The position numbers and the translations under genes are program-made. From positions 1 through 64,000 of the forward strand of contig JAALKD010000004.1 of assembly GCA_011088215.1 (NCBI GenBank): a DNA stretch of 64,000 bases, given 5' to 3'. The DNA is from Sphingomonadales bacterium. Lineage in GTDB: Bacteria > Pseudomonadota > Alphaproteobacteria > Sphingomonadales > Kordiimonadaceae. Shown here piece after piece: positions 57,141-64,000 of this stretch; position 1 is the first letter of the stretch, and every line of letters starts with the position of its first letter. The notes under the pieces are model-generated. The model searched no databases and was not told the DNA's origin. It was given only the letters and a program-made list of their open reading frames with translations.

Positions 57141-57667
57141 TTAACACCATTCGCAGCAACCGCACAGTTGGACAACGCGGCCCTGGTTATCGGTTAGCGG
57201 CGCCATAACGCCTGTCGCAACCTTTATCCGGTTGCCTTCGTTTAGGTAGTGTAGCTCAAAAAAACTGCCGTCTGGACTGGCTGCCGCATGATCGAAAATA
57301 CTGCGAAGTGCATCGATAGACGGGTTGTTGCCGACAACCGAAGACAGACACATCCCGTAAGGTCTTCGCCGTATTGATCGGCGTGAGTGGTGCCAAATAG
57401 GCGCCACTGATAGTCTTTGCCGCCGTCCAGTATGTCCAGGATCACCATGTTTGACATCATGCTCGGGTCAAGTTTCCCGAATTTTAGTTGATTGCTTTGG
57501 GGTATGCCGGGTGCCAGAGATTGCCAAAATTCATAGAGTTTGCGTGCCATCGCAAAATCGTCGGATACCATTGCCTCATTGGATGAAACCAGCCTGGTTT
57601 CGCTTTTCAATGTTGCAAGTATTGGCTGTGCTGACGTGCCGACGCCGTGTCCGTAATATGATGTCAT
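57141..57667 (-). pseudogene. PAS_5-family protein, one-base frameshift
   Basis: The first part, from ATG 57667, reads ILATLKSETRL, LYEFWQSLAPGIPQSNQ and FGTTHADQYGEDLTG in one frame, then falls out of frame at 57354-57356, where a run of three C (G on the coding strand) appears to have lost a base. The next frame continues MCLSSVVGNNPSIDALRS and ends GRVVQLCGCCEWC at 57141. Joined, they give about 175 residues, matching the intact PAS_5 paralogue at 56512-57057. Homopolymer context makes a sequencing error a serious alternative. Confidence 0.75.
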
Positions 57668-57796
57668 AAGCAACCCCCTGAGTGCCTTTTGGGTTACTAT
57701 AACAACAAACAGGTTAATTTTCCAAAAATATGTCGATCAGGGTCGGCTAACGCCGATGCCACGGTGTCGCGCAGAATACTGTGTCAAGTCTTTCAA

Positions 57797-57826
57797 CCGG
57801 GGTGGGCTATAACAAACGCACCCCGG
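57797..57826 (-). terminator. Hairpin after the M16 peptidase gene
   Basis: Perfect 8-bp stem CCGGGGTG / CACCCCGG with a 14-nt loop, 19 bp beyond the M16 stop on the minus strand. The T-run after it is short, so a weak intrinsic terminator or a 3' stabiliser. Confidence 0.5.
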
Positions 57827-57844
57827 ATTAACTTGTAGACAGGG

Positions 57845-60733
57845 TTAATCTGCAGGGGGATTCAACAAAACCGGATCGCCAAAACCCAGTTCCTTCAGCC
57901 GTTCCATCTGGGTTGCTGCGTCACCAACAACGATATAATTCATGGCGTTTGGCCTGATATATTGGCGCGCCATTGCCTGAATGTCGGCTTGCGTAACACT
58001 TGCTATATAATCTGCACGTTGTTGCGCATAGTCGGCTGGAAAGCCAAACATGCTGATGTTAGTCAGCATATTAAGTTTTGCTCCTTGCGTTTCAAAGGCT
58101 CGGGTCTGGCTCTTGCTAAGGAAACTTTTGGTAACCTCCAGATCAGCGACAGAAAAGCTTTGGGCATAGTCTGACAAAATTGACTTTATCAGGTCGGAGG
58201 CTTCAAAGGTAACGTTGGAACGCACCCCAGAGCCGATCTGGAAATACCCAGATCCTTTCAACCCGACAAAACCCGAACCAACGCCGTAATTATAGCCTTT
58301 GCCTTCGCGCAATTGCTGGGTCAGCCGAGACGCGAACCCGCCGCCGCCAAGAATGTAATTCATCACGGTTGCCGGGTAATATTGGGGTGCGCTGACTGCG
58401 AGTGCAGGATAGCCAAAACGCAACACCGATTGTTTGGCGCCGGGAACGTCATAGAAATAAACCTTCGAAGTAGTTGGCAAAGGTAGCGGCCCATATTCTG
58501 GGACTGCGACGGATCTTTGGAACCATTCACTTTCCATTCGCTTGCTGGCATTGACCGCACGCGCCTTACCAACGTCGCCTACGATATGAAATTTTGCTAA
58601 CTGAGGAGACAGGTTAGCCTCAAAATAAGCCTTCAAGTCATCAAGTGTTATCGCCGCGACACTGTCTGCCGAGCCAAGAATATTGCCGCCCAGAATATGA
58701 TCTTCGCCGTACACAGCCTGTCGGAATGCAGCATTCGCTAGTGCGTTGGGGTTAGCCAACTGCTGAACAAGCTGGTCAGTTATACGAATTTTTGCCAAAG
58801 CAAATTCATTCTCATCCCACCGTGGTTCAAGCAATATTTCAGTGACAATGTTCATTACCGCATCAAAGCTGCGGGCAAGGGTGGCACCGGAGATGGTAAT
58901 ATTTTCGGGGTTTGCCGTCACCGCAACGCTGGCACCAAGAGATTTGAGCGCGTCTTCCAATTCTGCGGTTGTCTTGGACTGAGTGCCCTTATTCATCATT
59001 TCGGCAACAAAGTTCGTCATTCCCGGCCTTTCGAGCGAGTCAAGAAGCTGGCCGCCTTCAATGATCAAACTAAAACGAACCGTGGGAGTTTCGTTGCTTT
59101 CGACGCCATATAATTGAAGGCCATTGTCAAAATGCTGGTCCCATATCACAGGCACTGGCAGTGTTGGTGTTGAACCGTAAGGCGGCTCAACGGTGCGATC
59201 AAAGGAAGAGGGTGTGCGCTCATACTCGGCGACCACATTGGGGTCAACGTCGGCCTCCGCGCCAGCGATAATTTTCTCTTCTTCAATCGCAGCCAGCTGA
59301 GCTCCGGCGAGGATTAAATCGGTTTGCCCTTTGGGTACAAAACTGGTGGCAGCATAGGGCTTGCCTTTGATATATTGCTCGTAGACCCGCATCACATCGG
59401 CTTTTGTCACACCTTTTATCCTTGCCAGGTTGGTGTCGATATAGCCGGGGTCTTTGGTGTAAACTTGGTAGTTGGCTAGATTGAAGCCTTTGCCTAGAAC
59501 ACTTCCGATGCCGCCGTAGAAAGCTGCTTCCGCTTGGGTTTTGATGCGTTCGAGGTCGGCATCGTCGATCCCGTCAGATTCAAAGGCCGCAAATGCTTGA
59601 TCAACCGCTGTGTGCACTTTGTTCAGGTCAGTGCCGTCAACGGCGCGAACCTGAAGAATCATCTGGCCTGCAACTTCGGATTCATAGGGGAACATGCCCA
59701 CCGATGTCGTAAGTTTAAGCTCATCCACAAGTATTCTGTTAAACGGAGTTTCTTTTCCGTCGGTCAACAGGCTTGTTAGTACCGCCAGCGGGTAGCTGTC
59801 TGCATCATAGACCGGCACTGTTGGCCAGGTCATACGCAATTCTGGCTGGCGGGCAAAATTATCTTCCCAATAATAACTTTTTATCTGGTCGAGACGGCCG
59901 GGCTGTTTTTCCTGCAGTGGGATGTCGGGCCCGCGAGGGATTTCTCCAAAGTATTTCTCAACCCATGCTTTGGCTTGGTCAGGATCGAAGTCGCCTGAAA
60001 TGGTCAAGATAACGTTGTTGGGCACATACCATTGGCGGAAAAACTCCTTCACGTCGTCTAGAGTGGCGGCGTCCAGGTCTGCCAGCGAGCCAATCACCTG
60101 CCAGCTGTATGGATGACCTTCAGGATATAGTGCTTTGTCAGCGACATACTGCGCGTGGCCATATGGACGGTTGTCTACGCCTTGGCGTTTTTCGTTTTTA
60201 ACAACCTGCTTTTCCTTGGCGAGTACGGGTTCAGTCACTGTGTTGATGAACCAGCCTAGTTTATCGGCTTCAGCCCACAGCATTTTTTCCAGCGCGTCTT
60301 TGGGAACAGTTTGGAAATAATTGGTGCGATCGCGGCTAGTTGAGCCGTTGGCGCCAGAGCCGCCAATACGAGCGCTTAGTTTATCCAGTCCGCCTTTGCC
60401 CAGGTTTTCCGATTCTAGGAATAGCAGATGCTCAAACAAATGGGCAAAGCCTGTGCGCCCGGTTTTTTCCCGTGCCGACCCAACATGGGCAGTTAGGGCG
60501 ACTGCCACGACGGGGTCAGACCGGTCTATATGCAAAATTGTTGTCAGTCCGTTGGCAAGTTCAAATGTTTCGTATGGGACCAACCCTTGCTGTACAGTCG
60601 TTTGGCCCGCACCCTGCTTGGCAGGGTCATCGCTCTGCGGCGCTTCGGAGCAACCAACCAAAGCCGCCACTGCGGCAGCGGCGGTAAACATTTTCAAAGT
60701 AGACCCTTTGCTGAAATTGAAAAACTGTCGCAC
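57845..60733 (-). CDS. M16 (insulinase/pitrilysin) peptidase lipoprotein
   Basis: 962 residues from GTG 60733, chosen for GGGAG upstream; an in-frame ATG at 60757 is the alternative. Signal ends in lipobox ALVGC, so the protein is anchored to the envelope. Two M16 halves: the first holds the inverted zinc motif HLFEH in GFAHLFEHLLFLES with a downstream Glu; the second (~500-960) is inactive-like but keeps GGGGFASRLTQQLREGKGYNY. Family members degrade small peptides in the periplasm. Flanked by PAS_5 genes on both sides. Confidence 0.93.
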   Translation of the reverse strand: MRQFFNFSKGSTLKMFTAAAAVAALVGCSEAPQSDDPAKQGAGQTTVQQGLVPYETFELANGLTTILHIDRSDPVVAVALTAHVGSAREKTGRTGFAHLFEHLLFLESENLGKGGLDKLSARIGGSGANGSTSRDRTNYFQTVPKDALEKMLWAEADKLGWFINTVTEPVLAKEKQVVKNEKRQGVDNRPYGHAQYVADKALYPEGHPYSWQVIGSLADLDAATLDDVKEFFRQWYVPNNVILTISGDFDPDQAKAWVEKYFGEIPRGPDIPLQEKQPGRLDQIKSYYWEDNFARQPELRMTWPTVPVYDADSYPLAVLTSLLTDGKETPFNRILVDELKLTTSVGMFPYESEVAGQMILQVRAVDGTDLNKVHTAVDQAFAAFESDGIDDADLERIKTQAEAAFYGGIGSVLGKGFNLANYQVYTKDPGYIDTNLARIKGVTKADVMRVYEQYIKGKPYAATSFVPKGQTDLILAGAQLAAIEEEKIIAGAEADVDPNVVAEYERTPSSFDRTVEPPYGSTPTLPVPVIWDQHFDNGLQLYGVESNETPTVRFSLIIEGGQLLDSLERPGMTNFVAEMMNKGTQSKTTAELEDALKSLGASVAVTANPENITISGATLARSFDAVMNIVTEILLEPRWDENEFALAKIRITDQLVQQLANPNALANAAFRQAVYGEDHILGGNILGSADSVAAITLDDLKAYFEANLSPQLAKFHIVGDVGKARAVNASKRMESEWFQRSVAVPEYGPLPLPTTSKVYFYDVPGAKQSVLRFGYPALAVSAPQYYPATVMNYILGGGGFASRLTQQLREGKGYNYGVGSGFVGLKGSGYFQIGSGVRSNVTFEASDLIKSILSDYAQSFSVADLEVTKSFLSKSQTRAFETQGAKLNMLTNISMFGFPADYAQQRADYIASVTQADIQAMARQYIRPNAMNYIVVGDAATQMERLKELGFGDPVLLNPPAD

Positions 60734-60886
60734 TATGTTACTCCCAAAATTTTCCACCCAAATGTGCCTAATTTCTTAGGGCAAATTCAATCACCGAACC
60801 AGTAAAAAAGCGACACTTACACTTTCGTTTAACCGGCGGGCCTTGGTAAGTTTGCGGTTGGAAGTTAGCTGAATCAAATGACGGAT

Positions 60887-60929
60887 ATGACAATAGTTAC
60901 TTGTCATTTTCATTCCGTATATGGAATGA
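60887..60929. promoter_or_regulatory. Two adjacent inverted repeats before a PAS_5 gene
   Basis: ATGACAA / TTGTCAT (60887-60893, 60901-60907; 7-bp spacer) and TCATTCC / GGAATGA (60910-60916, 60923-60929; 6-bp spacer). Both are perfect and 2 bp apart, in the 220-bp region divergent between the M16 gene and the PAS_5 gene at 60954. They could be operators for one or two regulators; not identified. Confidence 0.5.
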
Positions 60930-60953
60930 TATTCGCAATTGGGGAATTGATTT

Positions 60954-61538
60954 ATGGGTCAGGACTGTCCGTTTGAGCTGCCGCATTTTGCGGACTTGCC
61001 GCAGATGCGCGAATTGTTGACCGCGTGGGACAGTTGGCGAGGGGGTGAAATTGTACCGCTGCGGTCACAGGTTAAACTCTTTCATATCAACCATTTCCTC
61101 AGTCGCGCTATGCTTTTTGACATGGAAGCGCCAGACACCGAGCAAGCATCAGGGCTCATAAATTGTCGGTATGTAGGGTCAGTTTTTCACGAAATTTACG
61201 GCCAGGACTTCACTGGTCAGAACTATCTCGACATGACGGCAACTGAGGACCGAAGCACTCGGTCAAAACGATTGTTTGCTGCTGCGAACCAACCCTGTAT
61301 CGCTGTTTGGGGTGTAGCCGCAGATGAGGCCCCTGGTGGTTTGCCCAGCGCCGTCGGTGCCTCGATGCCTATCATGCCCGATGACCTGGAAAGGGCGACG
61401 CAATTGTTGCATGTCGTCGTATCGCTTGGTGATGTCACATTTTCTGATTTTGCCAACCGGGAAAAATATGAAAAAGTCCAACTTTCCGACCGATTCTCTC
61501 TCGTTGACATCGGCAAGGGAGTTCCGGACCATCTATAA
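60954..61538 (+). CDS. PAS_5-family protein, variant
   Basis: 194 residues. ATG 60954 with GGGGAA upstream. Matches the PAS_5 layout (QMRELLTAWDSWRGGEIVPL, INCRYVGSVFHEIYGQDFTGQNY) though more distant than the other two. The C-terminal 40 residues lack an effector motif. Third PAS_5 gene within 5 kb, divergent from the M16 peptidase gene. Confidence 0.72.
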   Translation: MGQDCPFELPHFADLPQMRELLTAWDSWRGGEIVPLRSQVKLFHINHFLSRAMLFDMEAPDTEQASGLINCRYVGSVFHEIYGQDFTGQNYLDMTATEDRSTRSKRLFAAANQPCIAVWGVAADEAPGGLPSAVGASMPIMPDDLERATQLLHVVVSLGDVTFSDFANREKYEKVQLSDRFSLVDIGKGVPDHL

Positions 61539-61611
61539 CATCCTGGCAGGCAGCGTTGAAAGCCATTGAATTGTTACAAATAGTTGGTTGCAGGCCTATT
61601 TTTTTAACGCA

Positions 61612-61629
61612 GTTTCATAAAACTGTAAT
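61612..61629. promoter_or_regulatory. PHO-box-like site before the phosphate transport genes
   Basis: GTTTCAT-AAAA-CTGTAAT gives two seven-base units four bases apart, matching the PhoB consensus CTGTCAT units at 5 and 6 of 7 positions. It lies 118 bp before the DUF47 gene. Consistent with phosphate-starvation control of the DUF47-pit pair; binding is inferred. Confidence 0.5.
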
Positions 61630-61746
61630 ATTACTTGCCGCTTACTGTGGCGCAGTTAAAGTGCATATGGGATTTCATATGTATTAAGAATGTTAGGCAA
61701 CTGTTAATTGTGCATGATAGTTCGCCAGCCTGAGGTGGGGGAGACC

Positions 61747-62427
61747 ATGGTTTTAAAACCGACAATTGCAAATTTGTTTGCGCGTTCACCAATTAAGCCG
61801 CTTCAACAACATATTGAAGTGGTTGGGCGCTGTGCTGCAGAAGTAGTGACACTCTTTGAAAGCCTTATCAAAGAAGATGATGCGGCCCTTCAGGAAGTTG
61901 TAGATAATATTTTTGTGCTGGAAAGCGAAGCTGATGCAATTAAGCACGACTTGAGGGAACATTTGCCCAAAAGTTTGTTTATGCCAGTTGAACGCGGTGA
62001 CATTCTTAAAATTCTTGACCTGCAAGACCAGATTGCTGACACCGCGCAAGATATAGCTGGCTTGTTGCAAGTGCGTAAATTTGAAGTTCCTGAGTCGTTT
62101 GAGGAGCCTCTTATCGCGCTTGTTCGTCGCTGTGTAGATGCGTGTGTTTTGTGCGAAAAAATTATAAACGAACTGGATGAGCTATTAGTGGTTGGCTTCC
62201 GGGGACGAGAAACCGAAATTGTTGGCGACATGATTACGGAGCTGAACAAGATCGAGTCTGATACCGACCAAATGGGTACAGACCTGTCACGCTTGCTGTT
62301 CTCGATGGAAGGTCAGATCAGTGATGTGTCCCTCATATTGTGGTCACGTCTTATAAGAGATATTGGCGGGATGGCCGACTATGCAGAAATGGTTGGTAAT
62401 CGTCTGCGCTTGTTGTTGGCTCGTTAG
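61747..62427 (+). CDS. DUF47 (PhoU-like) protein linked to Pit
   Basis: 226 residues from ATG 61747, with GGGGGAGA upstream (an upstream frame to 61708 is unlikely). Helical PhoU-like DUF47 protein: IANLFARSPIKPLQQHIEVV, LKILDLQDQIADTAQDIAG, and the end IGGMADYAEMVGNRLRLLL. These proteins are commonly paired with Pit-type transporters and are thought to modulate them. pit follows after 46 bp. Confidence 0.9.
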   Translation: MVLKPTIANLFARSPIKPLQQHIEVVGRCAAEVVTLFESLIKEDDAALQEVVDNIFVLESEADAIKHDLREHLPKSLFMPVERGDILKILDLQDQIADTAQDIAGLLQVRKFEVPESFEEPLIALVRRCVDACVLCEKIINELDELLVVGFRGRETEIVGDMITELNKIESDTDQMGTDLSRLLFSMEGQISDVSLILWSRLIRDIGGMADYAEMVGNRLRLLLAR

Positions 62428-62473
62428 TTCGCGCCATCATAGTTAAACTCATTCGACTTCAGTTGGAGATACC

Positions 62474-63739
62474 ATGGAAATCATAGCGCAGTACGGCACT
62501 GTCTTTATTGTCATTGCTATCATATTTGGATTTTACATGACGTGGGGCATCGGGGCTAATGATGTTGCCAATGTTATGGGCACTTCAGTGGGTTCTGGGG
62601 CAATTACCGTGGGCACAGCGATCATTATCGCGGCCATATTTGAGTTTGCCGGCGCAGCACTTGCCGGAGGTCATGTCACCCAAACAATTCGAAAAGGAAT
62701 CATTGACCCAACCGCTATTGCAGGCAGTCCCGAAATATTGGTTTATGGTATGTTAGCAGCGCTTTTGGCGGCAGCGATCTGGTTAATGGTGGCATCAAAC
62801 CGCGGATGGCCGGTTTCGACAACTCATTCGATTATTGGCGCAATTGTTGGTTTCGCGATGGCTGGTATTGGCATGGATGCGGTCAACTGGTCCAAGATCG
62901 GCGAGATTGTTCTCAGCTGGCTGATTTCCCCTGCATTGGGCGCCGCTATTGCGTTTTTGTTGATGATCAGTATTAGAACCCTGATTTTGAACACTGATAA
63001 CCCGTTCCAACGAGCAAAAATTTGGGGCCCAGTTTACATATTTTTAGTTGGTTTCATTATTTCATTGGTGACAGTTTTCAAAGGGTTGAAGCACCTGGAC
63101 CTTGAACTTTCCATTGAGCAGAGCTTCCTCACTGCAACAGTATTTGGCCTCCTCACCGCGCTTCTTGGCTGGGTCTTAATCCAACGGGTTAAAGTGGATG
63201 AACAAGCTGACAAAGATTATCATTTTGCCAGCGTTGAAAAAGTGTTCACGCCTATGATGATTTTTACCGCTTGTGGTATGGCGTTCGCTCATGGCTCTAA
63301 CGACGTTGCAAATGGTGTAGGGCCTATCGCAGCTGTAGTTGGTATCGTTGGAAGTGGCGGCGAAGTATTGCAGTCATCGGGTCTGCCGCTATGGATACTT
63401 TTGTTGGGTGGATTTGGTATTATCGTTGGCCTTGCCACATACGGCTATAAGGTCATGCGCACCATTGGTACCAAAATTACCGAATTGACACCAACACGCG
63501 GTTTTTCTGCCACGATGGCGGCGGCAGCCACCGTAGTGCTTGCGTCCAGAACCGGCATGCCAGTGTCGACAACGCACATTGCTGTTGGTGCAGTGGTTGG
63601 GGTTGGTATGGCGCGGGGTGTTGGTGCGATTGACCTGAGGGTGGTTACCGGCATCGTTATGTCGTGGATTATTACCTTGCCGGTTGGCGGTATATTGGCG
63701 GCGACTTTCTTCTTCATTTTGCGGTCGATCTTTTCCTAA
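62474..63739 (+). CDS. pit: Inorganic phosphate transporter, Pit family
   Basis: 421 residues, about ten membrane helices. The duplicated family signature is seen in GIGANDVANVMGTSVGSGAIT and AHGSNDVANGVGPIAAV, with the partner motifs GWPVSTTHSIIGAIVGF and GMPVSTTHIAVGAVVG. Imports phosphate or metal-phosphate using the proton gradient. Start ATG 62474 with GGAGATACC. Second gene after the DUF47 protein, downstream of a PHO-box-like site. Confidence 0.93.
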   Translation: MEIIAQYGTVFIVIAIIFGFYMTWGIGANDVANVMGTSVGSGAITVGTAIIIAAIFEFAGAALAGGHVTQTIRKGIIDPTAIAGSPEILVYGMLAALLAAAIWLMVASNRGWPVSTTHSIIGAIVGFAMAGIGMDAVNWSKIGEIVLSWLISPALGAAIAFLLMISIRTLILNTDNPFQRAKIWGPVYIFLVGFIISLVTVFKGLKHLDLELSIEQSFLTATVFGLLTALLGWVLIQRVKVDEQADKDYHFASVEKVFTPMMIFTACGMAFAHGSNDVANGVGPIAAVVGIVGSGGEVLQSSGLPLWILLLGGFGIIVGLATYGYKVMRTIGTKITELTPTRGFSATMAAAATVVLASRTGMPVSTTHIAVGAVVGVGMARGVGAIDLRVVTGIVMSWIITLPVGGILAATFFFILRSIFS

Positions 63740-63745
63740 GCGCGA

Positions 63746-64000
63746 TTAGCCCGATTTGGCCAGGAGTTGTTCGGGGGCACCCGAACAACTCCGGTTGATA
63801 TGATCAATCAGCGCTTCCTGCGCTGGTTCAAATGCGATAAAGCCGCCTGCATGTCCAACCATGAAGCCGTAACGCGTAGAGCCGGAACTATAGACGATCG
63901 TGTAATTTTTGATTTTGGCAAAATTCCGCCACACACCGCCGTCTTCTGATGGCCTTGTGTGGCCAACGATAAAGGGTGTTCCTTTTTTAACCCCTAGCGT
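63746..64000 (-). CDS. Unknown protein, C-terminal end only
   Basis: The frame is open through the window edge, so at least 84 residues are seen, ending GAPEQLLAKSG at TAA 63746-63748. The visible GTPFIVGHTRPSEDGGVW block has a slight likeness to the end of calcineurin-like phosphoesterases (xGHTx), but this is weak. A 13-bp perfect hairpin overlaps its last codons. Convergent with pit, 6 bp away. Confidence 0.6.
   Translation of the reverse strand, partial: TLGVKKGTPFIVGHTRPSEDGGVWRNFAKIKNYTIVYSSGSTRYGFMVGHAGGFIAFEPAQEALIDHINRSCSGAPEQLLAKSG
63763..63792. repeat. Strong hairpin inside the end of the convergent gene
   Basis: GGAGTTGTTCGGG / CCCGAACAACTCC, 13-bp perfect stem, loop GGCA. It lies 24 bp after the pit stop and within the last codons of the minus-strand gene. 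There is no T-run, so it may block transcription or protect the mRNA 3' end rather than terminate. Confidence 0.6.

Overview
The window reads as a chromosomal segment of a Gram-negative, probably marine or aquatic, alphaproteobacterium. The evidence is an Oar-like TonB-dependent receptor, a TorF-type porin, three PAS_5-family proteins (typical of Alphaproteobacteria), ubiA, a plant-type GshA, twin-arginine and lipoprotein export signals, and moderate GC. A Kordiimonas-like lineage is possible but cannot be settled by eye. I see no tRNA or rRNA gene, CRISPR array, insertion sequence, prophage or replication origin.

Region 1 (1-22837) is one coherent locus for using nucleic acids and nucleosides. 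It holds a nucleobase permease (5' end missing), deoC with a two-domain ALDH16-type aldehyde dehydrogenase, a salvage operon upp-hpt-punA on the minus strand, a BMP-type nucleoside ABC importer, cdd-deoA-deoB, a secreted S1/P1 nuclease, a PhoD-type phosphatase lipoprotein, a large TonB-dependent receptor and a TetR regulator of RutR size. Four palindromes TTGAC-N6-GTCAA/G lie before deoC, between upp and the BMP gene, and (twice) before the receptor. The first is a perfect match to the published E. coli RutR consensus. The proteins form a plausible route: nuclease cuts, phosphatase makes nucleosides, receptor and ABC system import, phosphorylases and deaminase split, DeoB/DeoC and the dehydrogenase turn deoxyribose into triose phosphate and acetate, and Upp/Hpt salvage bases. 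The ABC ATPase gene is broken twice, at or next to each of its two signature motifs.

Region 2 (22898-37693) carries a membrane sulfatase-fold protein, an MFS transporter, an M19 dipeptidase, feoAB, dps, a secreted HELWH protein, an aspartate aminotransferase, a 160-bp block of stem-loops that looks like a non-coding RNA, a frameshifted TorF porin gene, uvrB and small genes.

Region 3 (37849-56482) is mixed housekeeping and accessory: MAPEG protein, flavin/PNPOx-like protein, globin-coupled diguanylate cyclase, a Tat-exported molybdenum hydroxylase pair, gshA with a cysteine-dioxygenase-like gene, rsmE, a membrane protein/Xre pair, a PLP decarboxylase, ubiA, ppa, a DUF418 protein, a serine hydrolase, a YafY-type regulator divergent from a glyoxalase-fold gene with a long palindrome between them, and a two-subunit 3-oxoacid CoA-transferase.

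Region 4 (56512-64000) has three PAS_5 genes around an M16 peptidase lipoprotein (one PAS gene frameshifted), then a DUF47/PhoU-like protein and a Pit phosphate transporter behind a PHO-box-like site. The last gene runs off the end. Five reading-frame lesions in the window (two nonsense, three one-base deletions) deserve checking against raw reads before being called pseudogenes.
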